DNA from: Methanomassiliicoccaceae archaeon UBA537 | GTDB taxonomy: Archaea; Thermoplasmatota; Thermoplasmata; Methanomassiliicoccales; Methanomethylophilaceae | Direction of reading: 5' to 3' | Assembly (NCBI GenBank): GCA_002504495.1 | Contig: DATC01000091.1 | Span: 9,950-36,695 of the forward strand | DNA length: 26,746 nt | In this document: positions 16,920 through 24,722 of the stretch, piece after piece | Layout of the letters: each line of letters opens with the position of its first letter | Position numbering within the stretch: position 1 is the first letter of the stretch | Translations under genes and position numbers: made by a program | Notes under the pieces: model-generated | Told to the model about the DNA's origin: nothing | What the model saw: only the letters and a program-made list of their open reading frames with translations | The model's database searches: none

Positions 16920-18139
16920 TGGCGGCCACGAGGCGCGTGCCGGTCCCCCGGCAGAAGCTCTATTGCTACAGATGCGGCAAGGTGTGGGAGCCGGAGGGCG
17001 GAGAGCCTCCACGCCTCTGTCCCCGCTGCCGCTCCTCCCAGTGGGATGTGCCGGTCCTCAGGGACGCCGTGTGCACCGCGTGCGGGCACAGGTGGCAGAG
17101 GACGGACATCCGCGAGAAGTGCCCTGCGTGCGGCGCCGGGAGCTCCGTGCCAGGGATGCTCCACTGCAACCAGTGCGACCACGACTGGCTGCCCCGCTCC
17201 GATTCCCGTCCCGAGAGGTGCCCCTCCTGCAGGTCCTCGAGATGGGACGAGGAGCGCGACCACACCTTCACATGCTACAGATGCGGCAACGTATGGAGGA
17301 ACCGCACAGACCATCCGGAGCGCTGCCCCTCCTGCAGGTCGCTGAAATGGGACGTCCCGGCGTACAAGCTCCAGTGCAGGAGGTGCGGGCACAGATGGAC
17401 CACCCGCGGAGGGAAGACCTCCGAGGACGTCCGGATATGCCCGTCATGCAAGTCCGACAAGTGGAACGAGCCCCCGTCCATACAGACCTGCGCGTCCTGC
17501 GGCAGGTTCTTCATCTCCAGAAAGGAGTCCGGCACGCCCAGATGCCCCTCCTGCAAGTCCAAGAACGTCCAGGAGGACCGGTGCTGCGGGTTCTGCGGAT
17601 TCGAATGGAGCACCTTCGAGAAGCGCGACGTGTGCCCCAGATGCGGAAAGGATGCGAGCGACGCCTCCACCACGTCCATCGACATATGGACCGACGGCAG
17701 GTTCCTTCTCAAGTACGTCTTCACCGACGGGATGGCGTTCATATACCTGTGGCGGGACGGGATCCCCGTCATCACGATCTACCTCCACGATCTGCTGAGG
17801 AGGCTGGACGTCACCGTCAACCATGTCATGTCCATGTTCGCCAATCCCGACTACGACGACACGTGGAGGATGCTGGCGGAGGACATGTACGGGCATCGCG
17901 ACGATTATCTCGGCGATGTGGCGTTCCTGTCCAAGCGCCTCAATATAGGGATACAGGACGCGAGGATCCTCGCGATCCATTTCAAGGGCATGGGCCCGGA
18001 GGCCATAGCCATGCGCTTCAAGGTGCCCCTGGACACCGTCCGCGCGGCCTTCGACCGCATCATGGCGGCCTTCGTGGACAACGGCATAGTGGTGGACGAC
18101 ACCGTGTTCACCGACGATGCCATGTCGTACTACGAGCGA
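16919..18139 (+). CDS. Seven-zinc-ribbon protein with C-terminal HTH-like region, ending in CGA
   Basis: 406 aa if CGA at 18137-18139 is the stop (427 aa to TAA at 18202 in the standard code). Residues about 16-242 contain fourteen CxxC pairs making seven ribbons in tandem, with the pattern C-x2-C-G-[HKN]-x-W ... [RK]-C-P-x-C-[RK]-S-x-x-W-[DN]. The C-terminal part (255-406) has no cysteines: a beta segment (FLLKYVFTDGMAFIYLW), then helices including a likely helix-turn-helix near 340-385 (MGPEAIAMRFKVPLDTVRAAF). I do not recognise a named family. The layout suggests a nucleic-acid-binding or transcription-associated protein, possibly metal responsive given its place as last gene of a transport operon. 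It shares ribbon type and layout with the 18320-19039 protein. The extra standard-code residues would be encoded by a hairpin and T tract. Confidence 0.85.
18137..18139 (+). other. CGA codon at zinc-ribbon gene end (proposed stop)
   Basis: First in-frame CGA of a gene that has about 60 earlier Arg codons, none of them CGA. It is followed immediately by a terminator-like structure. Confidence 0.8.
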
Positions 18140-18163
18140 TCTGCGGAGATCGATCCGGTTTTT
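18137..18163 (+). terminator. Hairpin and T tract beginning at the CGA of the zinc-ribbon gene
   Basis: CGATCT-GCGG-AGATCG is a perfect 6-bp stem with a 4-nt loop (18137-18152), followed by TTTTT at 18159-18163 and a second T-rich run at 18181-18190. This is where a terminator for the import operon is expected and begins at the proposed CGA stop. The remainder to 18319 (about 155 bp) is AT-rich and holds the next promoter. Confidence 0.6.
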
Positions 18164-18276
18164 CGCGCTGTCGTCCCACGTCTTTTTCTTCCGGTTTCCT
18201 AACAGGTACAGACTATCCATATCATCCGTTCGTTTCTTCTTTAATCATACCTAAGTATCCACATATTGACAGTGCA

Positions 18277-18316
18277 TTTTTATCCGAATCAGTTGGATGG
18301 ATATACCAAGGGGAGG
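18277..18316 (+). promoter_or_regulatory. TATA-like box and ribosome-binding site before the second zinc-ribbon gene
   Basis: TTTTTAT at 18277-18283 is a plausible TATA box; transcription would begin near 18305. GGGAGG at 18311-18316 is a strong but close ribosome site, three bases before the ATG at 18320. This supports ATG 18320 over the in-frame TTG at 18266, which lies upstream of the box. Confidence 0.5.
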
Positions 18317-18319
18317 AAA

Positions 18320-19039
18320 ATGCTGATCGATCTATCAGACGAGGACTACCGCAACGGCATCCGCAGCCTGGCGTTCAAGGCGAACAAGTACGCCGACAGG
18401 CGGATTTGCAGAACGACCAATCCGGATCCGATGCACAGGAACATCTGCGCCGTGTGCGGACATGCATGGGCGGTGACGGAGACCGTTCCTGTCCCCAAGC
18501 GCTGCCCCGCATGCAAATCCTCGAAATGGAACGACATGTCCATCAGGATCAACACCTGCAAATGCTGCGCCCATACGTGGGTGAGCAGGGTGGAGGAGCC
18601 CAAGCGCTGCCCCGCATGCAGGTCGCGCCTGTGGAACCGTGAGGTCAGGAGATACGAATGTCCTGACTGCGGATACGCGGCCATGGTCCGCCAGGGCGCC
18701 AAGGTGCTGTCCACATGCTCCAACTGCGGCTCCGGCAGATGGCGCTGCATCGACGATCCTCCGGAGCCTGAGATGAAGCTCAAGGCGAAGAAGACCTGTT
18801 GCAAGGACCCCGGATTCACACCGGAGAGGATCGACGAGATCAGGAAGGCCCTGTCCATGCCCAGGTCGGGCGCGGTGTCGTACCTCCTCAACTGCGGATT
18901 CGAATCGCTCGATGCCGAGGTCATGGTGAGATGCATGAACGGCGACAGCGAGATCCTCGTCGCCAACGATCTGGACGTGTCGGTCGGGAAGGTCCTCCAG
19001 ATCAGCGGCCGCATGCGCAGGGCAGGGCTGAGGGATTGA
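18320..19039 (+). CDS. Three-zinc-ribbon protein with C-terminal HTH-like region
   Basis: 239 aa. Six CxxC pairs (CAVC, CPAC, CKCC, CPAC, CPDC, CSNC) form three tandem zinc ribbons of the same type as in the 16919-18139 protein, with conserved CxxCxHxW and RCPACxSxxW. A further CC pair (KTCCKD) follows. The cysteine-poor C-terminus (about 165-239) carries a helical, HTH-like end (GDSEILVANDLDVSVGKVLQISGRMR). Function is not recognised; nucleic-acid binding is the simplest reading. It is probably a shorter paralogue of the seven-ribbon protein, with its own promoter. It lies one base before the DUF4443-like winged-helix gene, which points to a regulatory or information-processing role. Ends in TGA; none of about 30 Arg codons is CGA. 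Confidence 0.85.
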   Translation: MLIDLSDEDYRNGIRSLAFKANKYADRRICRTTNPDPMHRNICAVCGHAWAVTETVPVPKRCPACKSSKWNDMSIRINTCKCCAHTWVSRVEEPKRCPACRSRLWNREVRRYECPDCGYAAMVRQGAKVLSTCSNCGSGRWRCIDDPPEPEMKLKAKKTCCKDPGFTPERIDEIRKALSMPRSGAVSYLLNCGFESLDAEVMVRCMNGDSEILVANDLDVSVGKVLQISGRMRRAGLRD

Positions 19040-19040
19040 A

Positions 19041-19625
19041 TTGAGGTTCCTCGATTCGGTCCGCGGAGGTCCCGCGTGCAGATTCGGCGACGCCCACATC
19101 TACTATGTCCTCCATACCCTGCAGAGGAACGGCAAGATGGGAAGGAGGAATCTGGCGGACGCCGTCGGAATCGGCGAAGGCAGTCTCCGGACGATGATAG
19201 CCTCGCTCAAGGAATGGGATCTCCTGGATGTCAAGCAGTCCGGCATAGCATTGTCCGATATCGGTAGGAGGTTCATGTCCGACATACCGATGGATCTGGT
19301 CGACGTTCCCTATTCGGACTACGTCCTGGGTGCGTTCCAGAGCGGGGCGCTCGTCCGCGGCGCGGCCGACAAGGTCACCGACGGGATGGCTCAGAGGGAC
19401 ACGGCGATAATCGCCGGTGCGGACGGTGCATCGGTTTTCGTGATGAACGGCGGCGTGCTCATGATGCCTCCCACATGGAGCATGGACGCCCACGACAAGG
19501 TCTTCTCCGACGATCTGAGGTCGAAGGTCGACATGAACGACGGCGACGTCCTCGTGATAAGCGGCGCCAAGGACATGGATCAGGCCGCCGTATCCGCTAT
19601 CGCGGCCGGTCTGGAACTGCTATGA
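19041..19625 (+). CDS. DUF4443-like winged-helix protein
   Basis: 194 aa. The start is TTG at 19041, one base after the previous TGA, with GAGG about 7 nt upstream; no ATG fits the N-terminal homology region. Residues about 15-80 form a winged helix (HIYYVLHTLQRNGKMGRRNLADAVGIGEGSLRTMIASLKEWDLL). The rest is a compact alpha/beta domain (DTAIIAGADGASVFVMNGG, DVLVISGAKDMDQAAVSAIAAGLELL). This layout fits the archaeal DUF4443 family, recognised from pattern memory and not by search. Likely a small-molecule-sensing regulator. It is cotranscribed with the zinc-ribbon gene upstream and its TGA overlaps the next ATG (ATGA). Confidence 0.8.
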   Translation: MRFLDSVRGGPACRFGDAHIYYVLHTLQRNGKMGRRNLADAVGIGEGSLRTMIASLKEWDLLDVKQSGIALSDIGRRFMSDIPMDLVDVPYSDYVLGAFQSGALVRGAADKVTDGMAQRDTAIIAGADGASVFVMNGGVLMMPPTWSMDAHDKVFSDDLRSKVDMNDGDVLVISGAKDMDQAAVSAIAAGLELL

Positions 19626-21172
19626 CCCTCCGCCGTCCGATCCTCGTATTCGCAATGCTGTGCGCGATCCTGGTCTTCATGCCTCTCGCATCCTGCGAAG
19701 ATGCATCGGGCGCCGTCGAGACGGCTCCCGACGGCACGGCATATACGTACGAGACGTTCGGCAGCGGATATCCGGGATACAGGGCGGAGATAGCATCGAT
19801 CGACACGGATGCCGAGGGTCTCTATGTATCCAGCGCGCTGGAGGGGTATCCGGTCGAGGTCCTGAGGGACCGCGCATCGGCCGGCCAGAGCATCCGCTAC
19901 GCGGTCGTTCCCGCCACGGTGAAGACCCTGGGGGACGGCGTGTTCGACGGATGCGCATATCTGAAGGCGGTGTATTTCCTGGGCGACAGGCCGTCCATGA
20001 GCGACGGTTCTCTGCCGGACGGCGTCTCCGTCTTCCGTATGCCCGGCGCATCGGGATGGGACGGCGCTTCGGAGATCGAGACGCTGACGATCCGGTCGCC
20101 CGACGGCTCCACGGTCGTGTACGCGGTTATCGAAGGGACGGCCATGGCGGTGTCCGGGACGCCGTCCTCCGACGGATCGCTTACGATCGCCTCCCGCGTG
20201 GGAGGATACGAGGTCGGATCGATAGGTCCTTCCGCGTTCTCGGGCACCCACGGGGTCTGGAGGAGCGACATCCGTCATGTGACGGTGGAGGACGGGGTGG
20301 AGGTCGTCCGCGAGAGGGCGTTCTACTACAACGGCGGGATCGAGATCGCGGATCTGCCCGATTCGGTCACGGCCCTCATGGACGAGGCGTTCCGTGCAGC
20401 GGGCAGTCTCAGGGAGGCCGACATCCCCGATGCGGTCTCGTACATAGGATTCGAATGCTTCCGCGACTGCTCCTCGATTCCGTCCATCGACGTCCCGGAC
20501 TCCGTGACGTTCCTGGGCGAAGGTGCTTTCTACATATGCTCTGCGGCCGCGACCGCGTCGATCGGAACCGGCGTGGAGGAGATCCCCGCGCGGGCCTTCG
20601 CGTACTGCCCGTCGCTCGAGTCGGCGGACATCCGCGGCGCCGTACGGTCGTTCGGCCATCAGGCGTTCTATCTCTGCTCCTCTCTCGGATCAGTAAACAT
20701 CCCGGATTCGACCGTCTCCCTCGGATACGATTGCTTCCGCGAGTGCTCGTCCCTCGGATCCGTCCGTCTCGGACCCTCATTGGAGACGATAGGCGCCGAA
20801 TGCTTCCGCGAGTGCAAGGCCCTGGATAAGGCGGAGGTCCCCGCCTCCGTCCACACGGTGGGGAAGCGCGCGTTCGCGTACTGCTCCTCCCTGGAGGACG
20901 CCTATTTCCTCGGAGAGCGTCCCGTGTCCGAGACGGGGGATCCGATAAGGATCTCCTCGGTATTCCTCAACGATGAGACCAGGATCCATTGCACCGAGGA
21001 CCATGCCGGTTCCTGGAAGGACGTGGAGGGCATCGTGATCGAGGCCCCTGTAGATCCGTCCGTCGACGATCCGTCGTCCGAGGACGGGGGCACCCTCATG
21101 GCAGTCGCGGTCGCCGCCATCGTCCTCGCGGGGCTGGTCGTCTCGGTCGTAGTGCTCCGTCGCCGTCCCCGA
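19622..21172 (+). CDS. BspA-like LRR surface protein with C-terminal TM, ending CGA-TGA
   Basis: 516 aa. The N-terminus is a signal sequence ending in LASC, an ideal lipobox (Cys about residue 21), or a conventional signal peptide. Residues about 85-450 hold BspA/LRR_5 repeats (IGFECFRDCSSI, EIPARAFAYCPSL, IGAECFRECKAL). A short acidic linker leads to a C-terminal membrane helix (LMAVAVAAIVLAGLVVSVVVL) with an Arg-rich end. It probably mediates attachment or binding at the cell surface. The start at 19622 overlaps the upstream TGA; an upstream GTG at 19475 has no signal-like N-terminus. The last codons are CCC-CGA-TGA: CGA at 21170-21172 is the only one in the gene, TGA at 21173-21175 follows. 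Confidence 0.88.
21170..21172 (+). other. CGA directly before TGA at the LRR gene end
   Basis: Second case of a terminal CGATGA. The only in-frame CGA among roughly 38 Arg codons of this gene is adjacent to its TGA. Confidence 0.6.
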
Positions 21173-21182
21173 TGATGCACAT

Positions 21183-21192
21183 CATTCATAAT
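21183..21192 (+). promoter_or_regulatory. Putative TATA box before the phosphopantoate ligase gene
   Basis: CATTCATAAT lies 23-32 nt before the GTG at 21215, the spacing expected for a leaderless archaeal transcript, in an otherwise GC-rich region. It overlaps the discarded ATG at 21191. Confidence 0.4.
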
Positions 21193-21214
21193 GCACCGAC
21201 GGGATACGCTCGAC

Positions 21215-21982
21215 GTGGAAATTCCTAAGAGTCATCCGAGGTACAAGTCGCTCATGACCAGGGAGCGCCTGGTCGAGATGGTCGGAAGGCACGTGGTCAC
21301 GCCGACGGGACTGATCTCCCACGGCCGCGGAGAGGCCTTCGACTATCTCATGGGGGAGGACACCACAGGTCCCGCGGACGACGCCGAACGCGCCGCAGCC
21401 GCGATGCTCGTGCTCGCCAGGAACCCCGTGGTCTGCATAAACGGCAACGCCGCGGCCCTCGACGCCGAAGGCCTGATCGCACTCGCCCGCGAGGTTCCGG
21501 CCAGGATCGAGGTCAATCTGTTCCATCGCACCGCCGAGAGGATGGAGGCCGTCATCTCCCATCTCGAGAGGTCCGGAGCGGAGGAGGTCCTTGGAAGGGA
21601 GCCCGACGAGAGGATCCCCGGACTCGACCACGACCGCGCGCTGTGCACCCGCGAGGGGATCTGGGACAGCGACGTCATACTCGTGCCGATCGAGGACGGG
21701 GACAGGGCGGAGGCGCTGGTCGCCATGGGCAAGAAGGTCATATCCATCGACCTCAACCCCCTGTCGAGGACCTCCAGGACGGCCACCGTGCCGATCTGCG
21801 ACGAGATCTCCAGGGCCACGGCCAACATCCTGGAGTACGTGAAGGAGTTCAAGGAGGACAGGAACGCCGCCCTCGAGGCCGCGGAATCGTTCTCGGGCAA
21901 GGAATGCCTCGATAGGACGATAGACGCCATATGCATGGTCCTTCAGAACGCGAAATCGGGGAATGCACAGGAAAGGAAGTGA
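21215..21982 (+). CDS. 4-phosphopantoate--beta-alanine ligase (archaeal phosphopantothenate synthetase)
   Basis: 255 aa. It catalyses ATP-dependent condensation of 4-phosphopantoate with beta-alanine to 4-phosphopantothenate, the archaeal route to coenzyme A, in the cytoplasm. Family hallmarks (DUF137/COG1701) are the N-terminal EIPKSHPRYKSLMTRERLVE, GLISHGRGEAFDYLMGE, NVNGNAAAL-like INGNAAALDAEGL, EVNLFHRTAERMEAV, and SIDLNPLSRTSRTATVPICDEI. The start is GTG at 21215, giving MEIPKSHPRY as in relatives. An in-frame ATG at 21191 would add eight residues that include CGA as codon 3 and lack homology. It sits six bases before ahcY and is likely in one operon with it. The stop is TGA. Confidence 0.92.
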   Translation: MEIPKSHPRYKSLMTRERLVEMVGRHVVTPTGLISHGRGEAFDYLMGEDTTGPADDAERAAAAMLVLARNPVVCINGNAAALDAEGLIALAREVPARIEVNLFHRTAERMEAVISHLERSGAEEVLGREPDERIPGLDHDRALCTREGIWDSDVILVPIEDGDRAEALVAMGKKVISIDLNPLSRTSRTATVPICDEISRATANILEYVKEFKEDRNAALEAAESFSGKECLDRTIDAICMVLQNAKSGNAQERK

Positions 21983-21988
21983 GATCAA

Positions 21989-23227
21989 ATGGACGATCTG
22001 GTTGAGAAGGGGTCGCTGAGGCTCCATTGGGTGGAGGACCACATGCCGGCCCTCATGGCGATCAGGAAGAGGTTCGCGGACGAGAAGCCGCTGGCCGGTC
22101 TGAAGGTCGGGATGGCGCTCCATACGGAGGCCAAGACCGGCATGCTGGCCGTCACTCTGGCTGATGCCGGGGCGGAGATCAGGCTCGCGAGCTGCAATCC
22201 GCTGTCCACGGACGATTCCGTCGCGGCCGCCCTCAGGGAGGAGTACGGCCTCAACGTGTACGCCAGGAAGTGGGAGTCCCAGGACGAGTACTACAACAAT
22301 CTGAACACGGTGCTCAACATGGCTCCGGACTACATCATCGACGACGGCGCCGACCTCATATCGATGGTGCACACCAAGCGCAGGGACGTCCTCCGCAACG
22401 TGAAGGCCGCCAACGAGGAGACCACCACCGGGGTCCAGAGGCTCAAGGCCATGGCCGCCCAGCACGTCCTCGAGTTCCCCGTATTGGATGTCAACGACGC
22501 GAAGATGAAGTTCCTGTTCGACAACCGCTACGGGACCGGGCAGTCCGCCTTCGACGGATGGATGACCGCGACCAACCTCATAGTCGCCGGCAAGCGCCTC
22601 GTCGTCGCGGGATACGGATGGTGCGGGAAGGGCGTCGCGATGCGCGCGAAGGGCCTCGGCGCCCTCGTCACCGTGACCGAGATCGATCCGATAAAGGCCA
22701 TCGAGGCCAAGATGGACGGATTCGAGGTCATGCCCATGGTCGATGCCGCCAGGAATGCGGACATCATCATCACCGTCACCGGATGCAAGGACGTCGTCTC
22801 CGAGGACGCCATCCGCGTCATGAAGGACGGATGCGTCATGGGCAATGTCGGCCACTTCGACAACGAGATCAGCAAGCCCGCGCTCGAATCCCTCAGCACG
22901 TCCAAGGTCAGGGTCAGGGAGTTCATCGACGAGTACAGGATGGCCGACGGAAGGAAGCTGTACCTGATCGCCGAGGGGAGGCTGATGAACCTCGCCGCCG
23001 GACAGGGGCATCCCGCCGAGATAATGGATATGAGCTTCGCCACCCAGGCCCTCGGTCTCGTCCACATGGTCGAGCACCACGAGGAGATGGACAACGAGGT
23101 CTACGCGGTGCCCAACAGCATAGACTCCGAGATCGCGGAGATCAAGCTCAGGGCCATGGGCGTCACCATCGACCGTCTGTCGGAGGAGCAGCTGAAGTAC
23201 GTCTCCGGATGGGAGGAGGGCACCTGA
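21989..23227 (+). CDS. ahcY: Adenosylhomocysteinase / S-inosylhomocysteine hydrolase
   Basis: 412 aa, the usual length of the short archaeal/Thermotoga type. It splits S-adenosylhomocysteine (or, in some methanogens, S-inosylhomocysteine) to homocysteine and nucleoside, removing the by-product of methylation. Visible features: substrate region ALHTEAKTGMLAVTLADAGAEI, LASCNPLSTDD, the catalytic EETTTGVQRL glutamate, Lys and Asp in NDAKMKFLFDNRYG, and the NAD-binding GYGWCGKGVAMRAKGLGA. Thr replaces the Cys that follows FDNxYG in mammalian enzymes, as is common in this group. A ribosome site resembling GGAAGTGAGATC precedes the ATG. Its TGA shares one base with the ATG of the PfkB kinase (TGATG). 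Confidence 0.95.
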   Translation: MDDLVEKGSLRLHWVEDHMPALMAIRKRFADEKPLAGLKVGMALHTEAKTGMLAVTLADAGAEIRLASCNPLSTDDSVAAALREEYGLNVYARKWESQDEYYNNLNTVLNMAPDYIIDDGADLISMVHTKRRDVLRNVKAANEETTTGVQRLKAMAAQHVLEFPVLDVNDAKMKFLFDNRYGTGQSAFDGWMTATNLIVAGKRLVVAGYGWCGKGVAMRAKGLGALVTVTEIDPIKAIEAKMDGFEVMPMVDAARNADIIITVTGCKDVVSEDAIRVMKDGCVMGNVGHFDNEISKPALESLSTSKVRVREFIDEYRMADGRKLYLIAEGRLMNLAAGQGHPAEIMDMSFATQALGLVHMVEHHEEMDNEVYAVPNSIDSEIAEIKLRAMGVTIDRLSEEQLKYVSGWEEGT

Positions 23228-24141
23228 TGGACCCGTTCCTCTCGGTCTACGGGCACGTGACCCTGGACCAGATCCTCACGGTAGGGAGGTTCCCCAGGGA
23301 CAACACCACCGAGGACGTCCTCTCCAAGGCGTCCTCGCTGGGAGGGACGGGGGCCAACATAGCGGTCGCGGCCGCCAGGCTCGGCTGCCCCACGGCGCTG
23401 TGCTCGCTGATCGGGAGGGACCTTCCGGAGCAGTACCGCGATCTCATGGCGGACTCCGGAGTCATCCTGGACGAGATGGTGGAGGTGGACGGCTACGAGA
23501 CCTCCACCTGCATCATAGCCAACGACCCGTCTCTTACGCAGAAGGTCCTGTTCTACCAGGGGCCGCAGGGCTACGGGTCGACCATCGGCATCGATCTGGA
23601 ATCGAATGCGAAGAGGTCCTCCCACGTGCATTTCTGCACCGGGGACCCGGAATGGTACATCGGCATCATGGGCGATCTGGGGAAGCCTTCGAAGGCGCTG
23701 GACCCCGCCCAGGAGTCCCATCGCATATGGAACGCGGACCGCTTCGGTCGCGCTCTGCCTCTGGCGGACGCCCTCTTCTGCAACAACTACGAGGCGGAGT
23801 CGCTCCGCTCGTACATCGGGAAGGACGACATCCTCGATGCGGACGTTCCGATCGTCGTATGCACCGAGGGCGCGGAGGGCAGCCGCGCCAGGATCGGGGA
23901 CGATGTCCTGAGGACCCCTGCCGTGGCCCCGGACAGGGTCGTCGACCCTACCGGATGCGGGGATTCGTACCGCGCCGGCTACTATGCGGCGCTCTATCGC
24001 GGATACGATGCGCCGGAGGCGCTGGTCGTGGCATCATCGGTCGCATCATTCGTCCTTCAGGAGACGGGCGCGCTCTCCGGGACGCCGACATGGGAGCAGG
24101 CGATCGCAAGGGCGGAGCCCTGGTTCGGGGAGATCCACCGA
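23227..24141 (+). CDS. PfkB-family (ribokinase/nucleoside kinase) sugar or nucleoside kinase, ending in CGA
   Basis: 304 aa, the normal PfkB length, if CGA at 24139-24141 is the stop. Signature one is SLGGTGANIAVAAARLG near residue 40; signature two with the catalytic Asp is DPTGCGDSYRAGYYAAL near 240. The DPTGxGDSYRAG form resembles archaeal nucleoside kinases. Translational coupling to ahcY suggests it may phosphorylate the adenosine or inosine released there, as inference. In the standard code the frame continues to TGA at 24459, adding a Ser/Arg/Trp-rich tail translated from the next promoter and from 271 nt of the AK6 gene. With CGA as stop, 47 nt remain for that promoter. Its other 20-plus Arg codons include no CGA. 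Confidence 0.9.
24139..24141 (+). other. CGA codon at PfkB gene end (proposed stop)
   Basis: First in-frame CGA of the kinase gene, after WFGEIH at the expected C-terminus. The following 47 nt are AT-rich and promoter-like. Confidence 0.8.
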
Positions 24142-24157
24142 TCATGCCGTCTCGTAT

Positions 24158-24166
24158 TGTTTATCA
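24158..24166 (+). promoter_or_regulatory. Putative TATA box before the AK6 gene
   Basis: TGTTTATCA lies about 23-31 nt before the ATG at 24189, consistent with a leaderless transcript. The sequence 24150-24180 is far more AT-rich than the genes around it. Confidence 0.45.
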
Positions 24167-24188
24167 TCGTGTTCCATAATCACCGAGC

Positions 24189-24722
24189 ATGGTTCTGTAT
24201 GCTCTCACGGGCACCCCGGGCACCGGGAAGACCGCCCTATCCGCGGAGCTCAGGCGTCGCGGCGTGGAGGTCGTGGACGGGAAGGAGTTCATCCGGGAGA
24301 ACGGGCTGCTCGGAGAGTACGATGCGGACCGGGACACCTACGAGGTCGACCTGGAGGCGCTCAACACCGCTCTCGATGGATTCAGATCGGTGGAGCACCC
24401 CGTCGTGCTGGACAGTCATCTCTCCCATTTCATGGACTCCAGAGGGATCATCGTCCTGAGGTGTGCTCCGAGCGTGCTGGCAGGCCGTCTCGCCTCCCGC
24501 GGATACGCGGAGCGCAAGATCCGGGAGAACGTCCAGGCGGAGATACTCGACGAGATTCTGTGCGAGGCCTCCGAGACCGACATCCCGATAGGGGAGGTGG
24601 ATACCACGTCGATCGGAATCCCCGAGGTCGCGGATGCGGCGCAGGAGATAATCGCCGGCGACATATCCCGTCATTCTCCGGGAAGCATCGATTGGACAGC
24701 GGAGATGGACAGATGGTTCTAG
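24189..24722 (+). CDS. AK6/Fap7-type adenylate kinase
   Basis: 177 aa, normal for the family. The P-loop is GTPGTGKT at residues 8-15, followed by ALSAELRRRGVEVVDGKEFI, the acidic DADRDTYEVDLEAL, VVLDSHLSHF and the LASRGYAERKIRENVQAEI lid. AK6/Fap7 proteins are adenylate kinase/ATPases that act in small-subunit rRNA maturation in archaea and eukaryotes; archaeal members are often annotated as putative adenylate kinase. It has its own promoter. It ends in TAG at 24720-24722, the only TAG stop in the window, overlapping the start of the next gene by 10 nt. No Arg codon is CGA. Confidence 0.9.
   Translation: MVLYALTGTPGTGKTALSAELRRRGVEVVDGKEFIRENGLLGEYDADRDTYEVDLEALNTALDGFRSVEHPVVLDSHLSHFMDSRGIIVLRCAPSVLAGRLASRGYAERKIRENVQAEILDEILCEASETDIPIGEVDTTSIGIPEVADAAQEIIAGDISRHSPGSIDWTAEMDRWF

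Noticed and set aside
16919..17345. Genuine long gene overlap (also 24189-24459 and 25329-25369)
   Set aside because: The run-on tails are Arg/Pro/Ser-rich frame shadows of well-conserved genes, have no domain features, and each begins exactly at the first in-frame CGA.
18266..18319. TTG at 18266 as start of the three-ribbon gene
   Set aside because: It lies before the likely TATA box, lacks a ribosome site, and the ATG at 18320 has GGGAGG next to it.
18203..18319. tRNA or small RNA in the AT-rich gap
   Set aside because: No cloverleaf or conserved tRNA boxes could be seen; the gap is explained by a terminator and a promoter.
24720..24722. TAG read as pyrrolysine at the end of the AK6 gene
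   Set aside because: The protein already has full family length and the following frame is only a shadow of the lipid-synthase gene; TAG is a stop here.
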